A stretch of DNA of 64,000 nt, from positions 1-64,000 of the forward strand of contig NZ_AKJG01000102.1 of the NCBI RefSeq assembly GCF_000282455.1. Reading direction: 5' to 3'. Both the position numbers and the translations under genes were made by a program. Shown here piece after piece: positions 46,367-56,921 of the stretch. Position 1 is the stretch's first letter. Each line of letters begins with the position of its first letter. Under the pieces are notes generated by a model. The model had not been told where the DNA came from and did not search any database. It saw nothing but the letters and a program-made list of their open reading frames with translations. This stretch comes from Pseudomonas sp. GM74. Its GTDB lineage: Bacteria; Pseudomonadota; Gammaproteobacteria; Pseudomonadales; Pseudomonadaceae.

Positions 46367-48904
46367 ATGAACGCAACACCAACCGCCAGCGATGCCCAGG
46401 CCTTGATCGCCCGCATCGACTGGGCAAGCAGCCCGCTGGGCGCTGCCAGCACTTGGCCACAAAGCCTGCGAACCGCCGTGGACATCGTCATTCACTCACC
46501 GATGCCGATGCTTCTTCTATGGGGCCCGCAACTGACGCAGATCTACAACGACGGCTTCGCCCTGCTCGCCGGAAGCAAGCATCCACATGCCTTTGGTCAA
46601 CCGACCCACCTGATCTGGCCAGAGCTGCAAGACTTTACCGACCCGATCTACATCGCCGTCCTGCAAGGTCAGGTTCGAACCTACAGCGAGCAGCGCTTTA
46701 CCCTGCAACGCGGGGGCCGGGAGTCTGACGTCTGGCTCGATCTGACCTACAGCCCGATCCGCGATGAAGGTGCCGAGGTGGCCGGGATTCTGGTCACCGC
46801 CATCGAAACCAACGAACGCCGGCGCATCGCCCTGGAACTTGAACAGCGCTCGGCGGCCAGCCTCAAGGCCCAGCGTGAAACCGAGGAGCGCCTGCAACTG
46901 GCCCTCGCCGCCACCGATGCGGTCGGCACCTGGGACTGGGACATCAGCGAGGACCGTTTCATCGCCGATGCGCATTTTGCCCAGTTGCACGGCATCGACC
47001 CGGTCATGGCCAGTCAGTTGCCTATCAGTGAATACCTGCACGGTGTACACCCCGAAGACCGCGCCCTGATCGCCCGCAGCATCAAGCATTGCATCACCCA
47101 CGGCACCGAATACGCCGAGGAATATCGCCTGCTGCAAACCGACGGCCCGATGCGCTGGGTGTTTGCCCGCGGTCGCTGCTACAAGGACCACCACGGCCGG
47201 CCGATGCGCTTCCTCGGCGCCGCCCTGGACCTGACCGAACGCAAACACACCGAGCAGGCCCTGCGCCAGAGCCAGACCGAGCTGCAACTGATCATCAACG
47301 CCATGCCGGTCCTGATCAGCTACGTCGACCGCGAAGAACGCTTTCGCCTGAACAATGCGGCGTACCTGGACTGGTACGGGCTGACGCCGCAAGAGCTTTA
47401 CGGGCGAACCATTCTTGAAGTGATTGGCGAAGAGGCTTACGCGCTGCGCGCCCCGTACATCACTGAGGCACTGTCCGGCCGGCCCTGCTGCTTCAGCATC
47501 AGTACGCCACACCGCGACGGCAGCGTCCGCCAGGCCTTGATGAACTACCTGCCACGCCACGGCGCGGATGGCGCGGTGAACGGTTTCTACATCTTCGTGA
47601 TCGACGAAACCGAACGCAAAAAGACCGAAGAAGCCCTGCGCAACCTCAACGAAACCCTTGAAGAGCGGGTTGCCGCCCGCACCCACCAACTCGCCGAAGC
47701 CAACGAGCGCCTGCAAAACGAGATGTTCGAACGCGAACGTGCCGAAGACGCCCTGCGTCATGCACAGAAAATGGAAGCGGTCGGCCAGCTTACCGGCGGC
47801 ATCGCCCATGACTTCAACAACATGCTCACCGGCATCATCGGCAGCCTTGACCTGATGCAACGCTATATTGCCGACGGCCGCACCAGCGAGATAGGCAGGT
47901 TCACCGAGGCGGCCGTGTCCTCGGCCAACCGTGCCGCCGCCCTCACCCATCGCTTGCTGGCGTTCTCCCGGCGTCAGTCGCTCAACCGCAAGCCGCTGAA
48001 CCCCAACGAGTTGATTCATTCGCTCGAAGACTTGTTCAGGCGTACCAAGGGCGACCACATCGAACTCAAACTGCAACTGGCCGAGGACATCTGGCGGGTC
48101 AGTACCGATGTCAGCCAGCTGGAAAACGCCTTGCTCAACCTGGTGATCAATGCCCGGGACGCCATGCCCGATGGCGGCGAGCTGCAGATCGAAACCGCCA
48201 ACCTGTACCTCGACGGTAGCGACATCACCACCCTGGAACCGGTCAAGGCCGGCGACTACGTGATGATTGCCGTCAGTGACAACGGCACCGGCATGACGCC
48301 CACAGTGTTGTCCAAGGCATTCGACCCGTTCTTCACCACCAAGCCCATCGGCCAGGGCACCGGTCTGGGCTTGTCGATGATTTACGGTTTTGCCCAGCAA
48401 ACGGGGGGCCACGTCAGTCTGTTCAGCCTGCCCGGGAGGGGCACCAGCGTGCGCTTGTACCTGCCGCGCCTGCATTCGACCGAGCCGGAAAGAGTTCTCT
48501 CGCCCATAGTCGGCGAGGCACCGGCGGCGATTGCCGGCGAAACCGTGATGTTGGTGGAGGACGATGCGGCCGTGCGCATGCTGGTACTGGACCTGCTCAA
48601 GGAGCTCGGTTACCGCGCCCATGAAGCCGAAGATGCCAAGGGCGCCTTGCCGCTGCTGGAGTCGGACCTGCGGGTGGACCTGCTGGTGACCGACGTCGGC
48701 TTGCCGGGCATGAACGGCCGCCAACTGGCGGAAATCGCCCGTCAGCATCGTCCCGAACTGAAAGTGCTGTTCATGACCGGATACGCCGAGATCGCCGCCG
48801 AACGCCAGGGTTTCCTCGAAGAAGGCATGGATATGGTAGCCAAGCCGTTTTCCATTGACCTGCTGGCCAACAAGATTCGCACTATGATCGGTCAACCGGA
48901 CTGA
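46367..48904 (+). CDS. Hybrid sensor histidine kinase / response regulator with PAS domains
   Basis: 845 aa, no membrane segment, so probably a cytoplasmic sensor. Order: a PAS-like region (about 30-150), a PAS/PAC repeat (about 175-305), a third PAS (about 310-425), a coiled coil (about 425-470), the H-box [19 protein letters not shown] (His near 480), an ATPase domain with [20 protein letters not shown] and [15 protein letters not shown], then a receiver domain from about 720 with [10 protein letters not shown] and the Asp in LVTDVGLPG. The signal and the output partner are unknown. A GCAGGA site supports the start. Confidence 0.92.
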   Translation: MNATPTASDAQALIARIDWASSPLGAASTWPQSLRTAVDIVIHSPMPMLLLWGPQLTQIYNDGFALLAGSKHPHAFGQPTHLIWPELQDFTDPIYIAVLQGQVRTYSEQRFTLQRGGRESDVWLDLTYSPIRDEGAEVAGILVTAIETNERRRIALELEQRSAASLKAQRETEERLQLALAATDAVGTWDWDISEDRFIADAHFAQLHGIDPVMASQLPISEYLHGVHPEDRALIARSIKHCITHGTEYAEEYRLLQTDGPMRWVFARGRCYKDHHGRPMRFLGAALDLTERKHTEQALRQSQTELQLIINAMPVLISYVDREERFRLNNAAYLDWYGLTPQELYGRTILEVIGEEAYALRAPYITEALSGRPCCFSISTPHRDGSVRQALMNYLPRHGADGAVNGFYIFVIDETERKKTEEALRNLNETLEERVAARTHQLAEANERLQNEMFERERAEDALRHAQKMEAVGQLTGGIAHDFNNMLTGIIGSLDLMQRYIADGRTSEIGRFTEAAVSSANRAAALTHRLLAFSRRQSLNRKPLNPNELIHSLEDLFRRTKGDHIELKLQLAEDIWRVSTDVSQLENALLNLVINARDAMPDGGELQIETANLYLDGSDITTLEPVKAGDYVMIAVSDNGTGMTPTVLSKAFDPFFTTKPIGQGTGLGLSMIYGFAQQTGGHVSLFSLPGRGTSVRLYLPRLHSTEPERVLSPIVGEAPAAIAGETVMLVEDDAAVRMLVLDLLKELGYRAHEAEDAKGALPLLESDLRVDLLVTDVGLPGMNGRQLAEIARQHRPELKVLFMTGYAEIAAERQGFLEEGMDMVAKPFSIDLLANKIRTMIGQPD

Positions 48905-48972
48905 GTTGAGGCATAATCGCACGCCCCCCGCTGCCACCCACATAGCCAGCATCGTTGCAAGGTAACCGCCCC

Positions 48973-49248
48973 ATGAAAGCTCAAGCCCGCCATATTCTGG
49001 TGAAAACCTCGGAAGAAGCCGAACAGCTCAAACAACGCATCGCCAAGGGTGAAGCGTTCGATGTGCTGGCCAAGAAGTATTCGACCTGCCCATCGGGCAA
49101 GCGCGGCGGTGACCTCGGTGAAGTGCGGCCGGGGCAGTTGGTGGGTGTGATCGATGCGGTGATCTTCAAGAAACCGCTGCGGGTGGTGCATGGCCCGATC
49201 AAGAGCAAGTTCGGGTATCACCTGGTGCAGGTGTTCTACCGGGATTGA
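48973..49248 (+). CDS. Small parvulin peptidyl-prolyl isomerase
   Basis: 91 aa from ATG at 48973. A free-standing rotamase domain: ARHILVKTSEEAEQL, STCPSGKRGGDLGEVRPGQLV and GPIKSKFGYHLVQV. It is a paralogue of ppiC at 34109. In P. aeruginosa a small parvulin (PA1996) also lies next to the acetoacetate-CoA ligase gene, so the neighbourhood is partly conserved. Confidence 0.93.
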   Translation: MKAQARHILVKTSEEAEQLKQRIAKGEAFDVLAKKYSTCPSGKRGGDLGEVRPGQLVGVIDAVIFKKPLRVVHGPIKSKFGYHLVQVFYRD

Positions 49249-49264
49249 TACGGTTGGTTTTCGG

Positions 49265-49360
49265 GCCTCTTCGTCGGATCGCCGCCCGGAGCAAGCCCGC
49301 TCCCACAGGGGACCTGCGCCGTGCACAAATCAAATGTGGGAGCGGGCTTGCCCGCGAACC
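49265..49360. repeat. REP doublet E
   Basis: A partly altered first unit (CGGAGCAAGCCCGCTCCCAC) and a standard inverted second unit (GTGGGAGCGGGCTTGCCCGC) between convergent genes. Confidence 0.88.
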
Positions 49361-49388
49361 GATTGCGCAGCAAGCGGCCATTCAGCGC

Positions 49389-50321
49389 TTACTTCGGAAT
49401 CAGTGCCCCCGGCACCTGAATCACCCGACTCGCCAACCGATGCCCGGCTTCGGCAGCTTCCCCCGGGCTGCCGCCCTTGAGCCGCGAGGCCAGATACGCC
49501 GCGCTGAACGAATCTCCCGCCGCCGTGGTGTCCACCACCCGCTCGACCTTCTGCGCCGGCACCTCGAATGACTCGCCATCACAACGAATCAGGCACGCTT
49601 GCGCGCCGCGCTTGAGCACGACTTCCGGCGTACCGATCTGCTCATACGCGGCAAACACTGCTTCGCAATCGGCATAACCGAACAACGCCTGCTCGTCATC
49701 CACCGTCAGCAACGCAAGATCAACCTGCGGCAGCACACGGCGATATGCCGCTCGAGCCTCCTCGAGCGATGCCCACAGCCGTGGCCGGTAGTTGTTGTCG
49801 AACACGATCCGCGCATCGCGCTGACGGGCTTCAATCAGGGTGTCCAGCAACTTTTCCCGGCCTTGAGCGCCGAGTACTGCCAAGGTGATGCCGCTGAAAT
49901 ACAGCACGTCGTAATCCGGCAGCGCGGCGAGGATCGGCGCGGCGGCCGGGGTGGTGAAGCAATCGCGTGCTGCGGCTTCGTTGCGCCAGTACAGAAAGCG
50001 GCGCTCACCGGCGGCGTCCGTCTGGATGCAATACAAACCCGGCAGGCGTCCGGGCAGGCGCTGGACCATGCCGAGCCCGATATTTTCCGCCGCCCAACTC
50101 TGACACATCGCGTCGCTGAAACTGTCATCGCCCAGGGCGGTGACGTAGTCCACGGAGCCGTCCCTTCCCAGTTCCCGGGACAAGTACACGGCCGTATTCA
50201 AGGTGTCGCCACCGAAGCTCTGTTGCAGGCTGCCGTCGGCGCGATGCTGCAACTCGATCATGCATTCGCCGATCAGGGCGATGCGTGGAATGTTGGGGCC
50301 CAGGGTGCTGATGGTGTTCAT
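49389..50321 (-). CDS. kdgK: PfkB family sugar kinase, probable 2-dehydro-3-deoxygluconokinase
   Basis: 310 aa from ATG at 50321. The frame extends to 50390, but those residues (MWERACPRR) are encoded by a REP unit and are not real. Ribokinase-fold features: IGECMIEL, FGGDTLNTAVYLSREL near the N terminus and the catalytic DTTAAGDSFSAAYLASRL near the end. Likely activity is ATP phosphorylation of 2-keto-3-deoxygluconate. It is downstream of the deaminase gene, with REP doublet F between. Confidence 0.85.
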   Translation of the reverse strand: MNTISTLGPNIPRIALIGECMIELQHRADGSLQQSFGGDTLNTAVYLSRELGRDGSVDYVTALGDDSFSDAMCQSWAAENIGLGMVQRLPGRLPGLYCIQTDAAGERRFLYWRNEAAARDCFTTPAAAPILAALPDYDVLYFSGITLAVLGAQGREKLLDTLIEARQRDARIVFDNNYRPRLWASLEEARAAYRRVLPQVDLALLTVDDEQALFGYADCEAVFAAYEQIGTPEVVLKRGAQACLIRCDGESFEVPAQKVERVVDTTAAGDSFSAAYLASRLKGGSPGEAAEAGHRLASRVIQVPGALIPK

Positions 50322-50360
50322 TGTTGTGGGGTCTCTGGTGTTTCTTTGTTGTCTGGGCGG

Positions 50361-50438
50361 GCCTCTTCGCGGGCAAGCCCGCTCCCACAAGGTTCTTCAG
50401 TGTTCATGAAACCTGTGGGAGCGGGCTTGCCCGCGATG
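50361..50438. repeat. REP doublet F
   Basis: Inverted REP units (CGCGGGCAAGCCCGCTCCCA and GGGAGCGGGCTTGCCCGCGA), 30 bp apart, between the kinase and deaminase genes. Confidence 0.9.
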
Positions 50439-50459
50439 GCAGCGCCTCGGTCTCAAGCC

Positions 50460-51677
50460 TTAGAAACAGGTTTCCATGGTTTCGATGACATTCAGTTGCT
50501 CATCCACCAGACAGCCGACACGCCACTTGTCGAACGTCAGGCACGGGTGCGAAGTACCAAACGAGATGATGTCGCCCACCCGCAGATCAACCCCCGGCGC
50601 CACGGACATGAACGCATGCTGGTCCATCACCGCGGTCACTTTGCAGGTGCTCACATCATCGCCTTTGGCTGGTACCGTGCCCGCCTTGTAACGCAGCAAC
50701 GGCACCGGCAAACCGGCGTCGTAGGCCACGTCGCGCTTGCCCAGGGCAATCACCGCAAACCCTGGTTCCGGCAATGACTGCACGTGCGCCCACACTTCCA
50801 GCGCCGGACGCAGGCCTTCGTGCAGGTCGCTGCGACGGTCGAGCACGCAGCACTGCGCTTCCTTGTAGATGCCATGGTCATGGGCCACATAACTGCCGGG
50901 ACGCAGCACGCTGAGGAAACGCCCGGCAGCGTTCTGCGCTTCGAAGGATTCGGCAATCAGGTCATACCAGGCCGAACCCGACGCGGTGATGATCGGCTTG
51001 GCTATGGCGAAGGCACCGCTGTCCTGCAACTGCACCGCCAGACGCACCAGTGACGCGGCGAAATCGCGAATGCCGGTCACGGCGTGATCGCCATGGATCA
51101 CACCTTCGTAGCCCTCGATTCCGGTCAGGGCCAGGGCCGGTTGCGCGGCGATGGCCTTGGCCAGATCCAGCACTTGCTGCTCACTGCGGCAACCGCAGCG
51201 ACCACCGACCACCCCGTACTCGATCATCACGTTCAAGCGCACGCCACGGGAGGCGAAATAGGCGCCGAGGTCGGCGACGTTGTCCGGGTGATCGACCATG
51301 CAATAGAAGTCGAACGTCGGGTCGGCCATCAGGTCGGCGATCAGCGCCATGTTCGGCATGCCGACCAACTGGTTGGCCATCAGCACCCGGCGCACGCCAT
51401 GGGCGTAGGCCGCGCGGGTTTGGGTGGCGCTGGCCAGGGTGATGCCCCAGGCACCGGCGTCCAGTTGGCGACGGAACAACGCCGGGGTCATGCTGGTCTT
51501 GCCATGGGGCGCCAGTTCCGCGCCGCTGTTGCTGACGAACGCCTGCATCCAGCGGATGTTGTGTTCCAGCGCCTCGCGGTGCAGTACCAACGCGGGCAGG
51601 CTGACGTCACGCACCAGGCTGGCACCGATCGGGGCAGCGCCTTTGTCGACGTTGGCAGTATGGGGGGCAGAAGACAT
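50460..51677 (-). CDS. PLP-dependent amino acid deaminase / D-threonine aldolase-like (fold type III)
   Basis: 405 aa. The alanine-racemase-like N-terminal barrel carries the PLP lysine in LAPHGKTSMTPALFRRQL (near residue 59); later elements are EGYEGVIHG, ITASGSAWYDL and a C-terminal beta domain with ISFGTSHPCLTFDKW, whose His and Cys may bind a metal as in DSD1-type D-serine dehydratases. It probably breaks down a D-amino acid. Neighbours are an IclR regulator, RidA (which removes reactive enamines made by such PLP enzymes) and an amino-acid ABC importer, all on the same strand. Confidence 0.85.
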   Translation of the reverse strand: MSSAPHTANVDKGAAPIGASLVRDVSLPALVLHREALEHNIRWMQAFVSNSGAELAPHGKTSMTPALFRRQLDAGAWGITLASATQTRAAYAHGVRRVLMANQLVGMPNMALIADLMADPTFDFYCMVDHPDNVADLGAYFASRGVRLNVMIEYGVVGGRCGCRSEQQVLDLAKAIAAQPALALTGIEGYEGVIHGDHAVTGIRDFAASLVRLAVQLQDSGAFAIAKPIITASGSAWYDLIAESFEAQNAAGRFLSVLRPGSYVAHDHGIYKEAQCCVLDRRSDLHEGLRPALEVWAHVQSLPEPGFAVIALGKRDVAYDAGLPVPLLRYKAGTVPAKGDDVSTCKVTAVMDQHAFMSVAPGVDLRVGDIISFGTSHPCLTFDKWRVGCLVDEQLNVIETMETCF

Positions 51678-51716
51678 GGTCGAACTCCTCGTTCACGCGG
51701 CCGCAGACAGCCGCTG

Positions 51717-52481
51717 TTATTCGTTGATGCGACGGGCCAGGCTGTTGGCGCTTTGGATCAGCACCCGGCGGTAGTCGTTGTAGTTATTCTTGGCATCGGC
51801 CCGTGGGGCGACGATACACAGGGTCGCGATGGCCACGCCGTTGAGGTCTTTGACCGGCGCGGCGAAGCAATGGGTAAAGGTGTCGGCGACGCTATCGAAG
51901 GAAAAGAATCCATCGATACCGGCCTGACGGATTTCCTTGAGGAACTGCTCCAGAGGCAAGCGTTCGCCATCGGGCAGGATGAAGTCGTCGTGGTCGATCA
52001 GGTCGACGATTGCCTGGTCGCTCAGGTGCGCCAGCAACAGGCGCCCGGATGCGGTCCAGGGGATGGGCGCGTTTTCGCCGATGTCCGAGGAAATGCGAAA
52101 ATGCCGCTCCCCCTCTTTCATCAGCGCAACGGTGTATTTGCGCCCGTTGAGCAGGCACATCTGCGCGGTTTCATGGGTCTGGCTGACGATTTCCTGCAAG
52201 GCGTGATCGGCCTCGCGGGTGAGGTCGAAATGGCGCAAATGCGCCTGGCCGAGAAAGTACAACTGACGACCGAGGTAGACGTGACCGTCCTTGCCCACCG
52301 GCTCCAGGATCCGTCGTTCCAGCAGCGAGGCCACCAGTTCGTAGACTGTGGATTTGGGGCTGCCGATGCCGTTGGCGATGTCGTTCGGGCGCAGGGGCTG
52401 GCCGATTTCCTTGAGGAAATCGAGGATATCGAACGCCCGGTCCAGACCGCGTGCCCGGCGCTTGATGGTGTCTTCGGTCAT
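51717..52481 (-). CDS. IclR family transcriptional regulator
   Basis: 254 aa from ATG at 52481 (MTEDTIKRRARGLDRAFDIL); an ATG at 52496 is also in frame. The N-terminal winged helix (PLRPNDIANGIGSPKSTVYELVASL) is followed by the IclR effector domain (TASGRLLLAHLSDQAI; ATLCIVAPRADA). It lies between RidA and the deaminase gene and probably represses the uptake and breakdown genes until the substrate is present. Confidence 0.92.
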   Translation of the reverse strand: MTEDTIKRRARGLDRAFDILDFLKEIGQPLRPNDIANGIGSPKSTVYELVASLLERRILEPVGKDGHVYLGRQLYFLGQAHLRHFDLTREADHALQEIVSQTHETAQMCLLNGRKYTVALMKEGERHFRISSDIGENAPIPWTASGRLLLAHLSDQAIVDLIDHDDFILPDGERLPLEQFLKEIRQAGIDGFFSFDSVADTFTHCFAAPVKDLNGVAIATLCIVAPRADAKNNYNDYRRVLIQSANSLARRINE

Positions 52482-52543
52482 TTCAGTGGTTCCCATTCAA
52501 AGTCGCCGGGGAGTTTACCCAGAGCGCAATGCTGGCCGTAAGG

Positions 52544-52657
52544 TCGCCTTCGCTGGCAAGCCAGCTCCCACAGGTTCTGTGTGCTGCCACAGATTGCAAA
52601 CACACCTTCAATTCCTGTGGGAGCGGCGGTGCGACGATTCGACTTGCCCGCGATGGG
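52544..52657. repeat. REP doublet G
   Basis: A variant unit (TTCGCTGGCAAGCCAGCTCC) and a degenerate inverted unit with the GGCGGTGCGACGATTCGACT insert also seen in doublets D and H, between IclR and RidA genes. Confidence 0.8.
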
Positions 52658-52668
52658 CGCGACTCGGT

Positions 52669-53058
52669 TCAAGCCTTTTTCTTATACGCGATGCAATCGA
52701 TCTCGACCTTGCAGTCGACCATCATGTTCGCCTGCACACAGGCCCGCGCCGGGGCGTGCTCGGGCTTGAAGTACTCGGAAAAGACTTTGTTGAAACTGGT
52801 GAAATCCCGCGGATCCTCCAGCCATACACCAGCACGCACCACGTCTTCCAGGCCGAAACCTGCCTCTTGGAGAATCGCGATCAGGTTTTTCATGGTCTGG
52901 TGGGTCTGTTCGACAATACCGCCAGTAATGATCTCGCCGTCCACCGCCGGCACCTGCCCGGAAACGTGCAGCCAGCCATCGGCTTCAACAGCGCGGGCGA
53001 AAGGGCGAGGCTGACCGCCAGCGGCGGTGCTGCCGGTGCCGTAACGAGTAATGCTCAT
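52669..53058 (-). CDS. RidA family enamine/imine deaminase
   Basis: 129 aa of the YjgF/YER057c/UK114 fold: GWLHVSGQVPAVDGEIITGG, VEQTHQTMKNLIAILQEAG and the signature region PARACVQANMMVDCKVEIDCIAY. Such proteins hydrolyse reactive 2-aminoacrylate-type intermediates made by PLP dehydratases. It lies 30 bp after the ABC ATPase gene and upstream of the deaminase gene, matching a protective role there. Confidence 0.92.
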   Translation of the reverse strand: MSITRYGTGSTAAGGQPRPFARAVEADGWLHVSGQVPAVDGEIITGGIVEQTHQTMKNLIAILQEAGFGLEDVVRAGVWLEDPRDFTSFNKVFSEYFKPEHAPARACVQANMMVDCKVEIDCIAYKKKA

Positions 53059-53088
53059 GAGTGTTTCTCCTGATTGAAAATTGAAGGA

Positions 53089-53879
<791 letters not shown>

Positions 53880-53883
<4 letters not shown>

Positions 53884-54542
53884 GGCAAAGCCACCCGCTT
53901 TTCAATGTGCCGGCCGAGTAATTCGATGCCGTAGTTGATGACGAAGAACAGGAAACCGGCGAACAGGTAAAACTCCAGGGTCATGAACGTCCGGGCAATG
54001 ATCTGCTGGGTGCTGAGGAGCAGCTCTGCCACACCAATCACCGACAACAGGGTCGAGGCCTTGACGATCTCGGTGGACGAGTTGACCCAGGTCGGCAGGA
54101 TCTGCCGCAACGCCTGGGGCAACAGCACGTAACCGAGAGCCTGGTAGAACGTCAGGCCGATGGCCTTGCTCGCCTCCATCTGCCCGTTCGGCAATGCCTG
54201 CAACGCACCGCGCACGATCTCGGCAACGTGAGAGCCGCAGAACAGCGTCAAACCCAGCGCACCGGCCTGGAAGGCGCTGATCTGCCAGCCGAGTGCCGGC
54301 GCCATGTAGAAGCACGCCAGCACCAGCACGAACACCGGCGTGCCGCGTATCACATCGACATAAAAACGAAACGGTGCGCGCATCCAGAACTTGCCGTAGG
54401 TCAGTACCAGTCCGGCGACGACACCAACCAGCGTGCCAAGCAAAATCGCCAGCACCGACACCTGGACACTGGTCAGGAAGCCCTGCCACAGGGGTTCGCG
54501 CGCCACCCACAACTCATGCAACCAACTGGGGGATTCGTACAT
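53880..54542 (-). CDS. Polar amino acid ABC transporter permease
   Basis: 220 aa of the HisM/GlnP type with about five helices and the EAA loop [30 protein letters not shown]. It overlaps the ATPase gene by 4 bp and is preceded by the second permease gene by 9 bp. Confidence 0.93.
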
Positions 54543-54551
54543 GGGAGCCTC

Positions 54552-55214
54552 CTATCGGCGAATCGCCAGACGCTGTTCGAGGTAACGCAGCATCATGGCA
54601 ATGAGGTAACAGGCCGCCACATAGAGCGCCGTGGTCACCAGCCAGGTTTCAATCACCCGGTAGCTCTCGACATTGATCTTGCGCGCGTAATAGGTCAGCT
54701 CCGGTACGGCAATCGCGGCCGCCAGCGAGGTGTCCTTGAACAGCGAAATGAAGTTGTTCGACAGCGCCGGCAATACATTGCGCAGCATCACCGGCACGGT
54801 AACGTAGGCCTTGACCTGCCACTCGCCCAGGCCAATGGCCAAACCGGCTTCACGCAGGCCCTTGGGAATGCTCAGCAAACCGCCACGGAACACTTCGGTC
54901 AGGTAGGCCCCGGCATACAGCGACAGGGTGATGATGAACGACGGGATCTTGTCCAGCCGGATCCCCAGGCTCGGCAACGCAAAGTAGATCAACAGGATCA
55001 ACACCAGGATCGGCGTGTTACGGATCACCGTGACATACACAGACGCCAGTACCCGCAATGCACGATGCTTCGACAGCAATGCAAACGCCATCATCAAGCC
55101 GATCACGCAGCCGATGGCGATCGACACCAGGGCCAGTTCAAGGCCCATGCCGAGCCCCGCCAGCAAGGTGTCGAAATCGCGCCAGACGGCGGCAAAGTTC
55201 AACTGATAGTTCAT
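54552..55214 (-). CDS. Polar amino acid ABC transporter permease
   Basis: 220 aa from ATG at 55214 (MNYQLNFAAVWRDFDTLLAG); the ATG at 55244 would add ten residues. HisQ/GlnP type with the EAA loop EAGLAIGLGEWQVKAYVTVPVMLRNVLPALSN. It pairs with the permease encoded next. Confidence 0.92.
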   Translation of the reverse strand: MNYQLNFAAVWRDFDTLLAGLGMGLELALVSIAIGCVIGLMMAFALLSKHRALRVLASVYVTVIRNTPILVLILLIYFALPSLGIRLDKIPSFIITLSLYAGAYLTEVFRGGLLSIPKGLREAGLAIGLGEWQVKAYVTVPVMLRNVLPALSNNFISLFKDTSLAAAIAVPELTYYARKINVESYRVIETWLVTTALYVAACYLIAMMLRYLEQRLAIRR

Positions 55215-55265
55215 GGTCAGCAGTACCTGAACGGGGCGATTCATAACCGCCCCGCTCTCACGGGA

Positions 55266-56123
55266 TCATTTGAATTCGACAGGGAAACCAATCGCGGGAG
55301 TCGGCAGGTCTACGCCGAACCATTGCTTGAACGATGCCGCGTAAGTCGGGAACTCAACGCCGGTCATGGCTTCATGCAGGGTGGTGTTGACGAAGTTTAG
55401 CCAGTCCTGATCGCCGCGCTTGACCGCGCAGGCGTAGGTTTGCGGGCTCCAGGCGTAAGCCGGGCTGCGATAGCGGCCGGCGTTCTGCACCATCAGGTAT
55501 TTGACCGAAGACTGGTCGGTGGCCGCCGCGTCGGCACGACCGGAGTTCACGGCCTGATACATCAGGTCAACGCTGTCGTACTGATCGACCTTGGCCTTGG
55601 GCAGTGCCTGATGCACCAACTCTTCGGCATAGACGTTTTGCAGCACCGCCACGGTCAGGCCATCGCCGGCGGCTTTCATGTCGTCGATTTCCTTGTACTT
55701 GCTGTTGGCCGGCAACAGCAGGCCCACGCCTTCGCGGTAGTACGGCAGGGTGAACGCCACTTGCTGGGCACGGCTGGCGGTCACGGTGATGAACTGGCAA
55801 CTCATGTCGACCTTGTCGGTCAGCAGGTTGGGGATACGCGCGTCGGACGACTGCACCACGAACTCGACCTTGCTCGGGTCGTTGAACAACCCTTTGGCGA
55901 CCATTCGGGCGATATCGATATCGAAACCCTGCAACTTGCCATCCGCGCCCTGGAAGTGCCACGGCGCGTTGGTGCTGCCGGTGCCCACAATCAGTTTGCC
56001 GCGGGCCAGAACGCTATCGAGCTTGCTGTCCGCCGCCTGGGCCACGCCCATGGCAGCGGCAGAAGCCGCGAACAGAAGAACACATGCTTTGAACAAGGAA
56101 GGTCGGCGATGCATGGCAAGCAC
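55266..56123 (-). CDS. Amino acid ABC transporter substrate-binding protein
   Basis: 285 aa with a signal peptide ending near GVAQA-ADSK. Family 3 solute-binding features: RGKLIVGTGSTNAPWHFQGADGKLQGFDIDIARMVAKGLF and DVDMSCQFITVTASRAQQV-like stretch near 105-125, which belong to the amino-acid-binding fold. It is the first gene of the transporter set. The ligand is not predictable, though the downstream deaminase suggests a D- or hydroxy-amino acid. Confidence 0.92.
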   Translation of the reverse strand: MLAMHRRPSLFKACVLLFAASAAAMGVAQAADSKLDSVLARGKLIVGTGSTNAPWHFQGADGKLQGFDIDIARMVAKGLFNDPSKVEFVVQSSDARIPNLLTDKVDMSCQFITVTASRAQQVAFTLPYYREGVGLLLPANSKYKEIDDMKAAGDGLTVAVLQNVYAEELVHQALPKAKVDQYDSVDLMYQAVNSGRADAAATDQSSVKYLMVQNAGRYRSPAYAWSPQTYACAVKRGDQDWLNFVNTTLHEAMTGVEFPTYAASFKQWFGVDLPTPAIGFPVEFK

Positions 56124-56440
56124 TCCAGGGTAATGTGCATTCCGCTATACCGGAACATGGTATGTAACAACGGAATAGACAGCAGAAAGTGTGCCACAGG
56201 ATGTGGAGGGAATGTGAGGGGGAATGAAATTTGTTTTGAATCAGAGGGATGCGTACAAACAGTAAAAAACGTTACGAATCGCTCGGCACCGTAACCGCTA
56301 CCGTTGGCTACAAAGGGCGGGTATCTGGTTCTCAAACGGGCTGCGCCAATGCACAGCCCTGCTCCATCGGCATCGGCATCGGCATCGGCATCGTCAGCGC
56401 TGCCGGGCAACCCTTGTGCGCTGAACCGATGTCCTCGCAA
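56124..56440. other. Intergenic region with CATCGG microsatellite
   Basis: 317 bp between the binding-protein gene and the MerR gene, holding the hexanucleotide tandem array at 56365-56393. No coding sequence is supported. Confidence 0.5.
56365..56393 (+). repeat. CATCGG hexanucleotide tandem repeat
   Basis: 4.8 perfect copies of CATCGG in the intergenic region, about 240 bp from the binding-protein start and 48 bp from the MerR stop. Perfect short tandem repeats can vary in copy number. Confidence 0.85.
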
Positions 56441-56845
56441 TCAGTGCTTGAATGACGTCATCACCCGCTCGGCATTTTCATCGCAACTCATGCCTTCGGG
56501 CCGGGCCTGAATGGTGTCGATCCATTCCAGCAACTGCGCCTTGCTGTGGGCCAGGTGCCGTTGCATCTCTTCGATCTGCCCGATCTTGCGATGCAGGCCC
56601 GCCATCAACTCATCGTGCTTGAACGCGCCCGTCACATTATCCGGCAGCAATTGCTTGAGCTCCTCCAGACTGAAACCGGCCTGTTGCGCGCATTGGATCA
56701 GTTGCAGGGTTTGCAGCGCCTGTTGCGAGTAACGCCGATACCCGTTGGAAGAACGCTCGACCTGCCGGATCAATCCCTGAGACTCGTAAAAACGGATGCG
56801 CGATGCGGTCAGCCCGCTCAACTGCGCCAATTCGCCAATTTTCAT
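56441..56845 (-). CDS. MerR family transcriptional regulator
   Basis: 134 aa. The N-terminal winged helix (MKIGELAQLSGLTASRIRFYESQGLIRQVERSSNGYRRY) is standard MerR. A dimerisation coiled coil follows, then one cysteine near the end (EGMSCDENAERV). It is divergent from an old-yellow-enzyme gene with a MerR-type promoter between them, so it very likely controls that gene in response to an electrophile or oxidant (inferred). Confidence 0.92.
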   Translation of the reverse strand: MKIGELAQLSGLTASRIRFYESQGLIRQVERSSNGYRRYSQQALQTLQLIQCAQQAGFSLEELKQLLPDNVTGAFKHDELMAGLHRKIGQIEEMQRHLAHSKAQLLEWIDTIQARPEGMSCDENAERVMTSFKH

Positions 56846-56864
56846 TGCGGCCTCACTTTCCTGC

Positions 56865-56895
56865 TTGACATTAAAGTTAACTTTAAGCTTAGCCT
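56865..56895 (+). promoter_or_regulatory. MerR-type promoter with central dyad
   Basis: TTGACA at -35, a 19-bp spacer and TAGCCT at -10. The spacer contains the perfect palindrome TTAAAGTTAACTTTAA (56871-56886). A long spacer with a dyad between the boxes is the hallmark of promoters activated by MerR proteins through DNA untwisting. Confidence 0.75.
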
Positions 56896-56921
56896 CTACT
56901 CATCACTTCGAGGAGTCAAGC

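Noticed and set aside
46517-48952. 811-codon minus-strand open frame opposite the hybrid kinase gene
   Set aside because: It mirrors the GC-rich coding frame of the kinase, has no domain features or ribosome site, and the plus-strand product is clearly a kinase.
50322-50390. N-terminal extension of the kdgK-like kinase (MWERACPRR...)
   Set aside because: Encoded by a REP unit; the same peptide appears as an artefact near other REP doublets.
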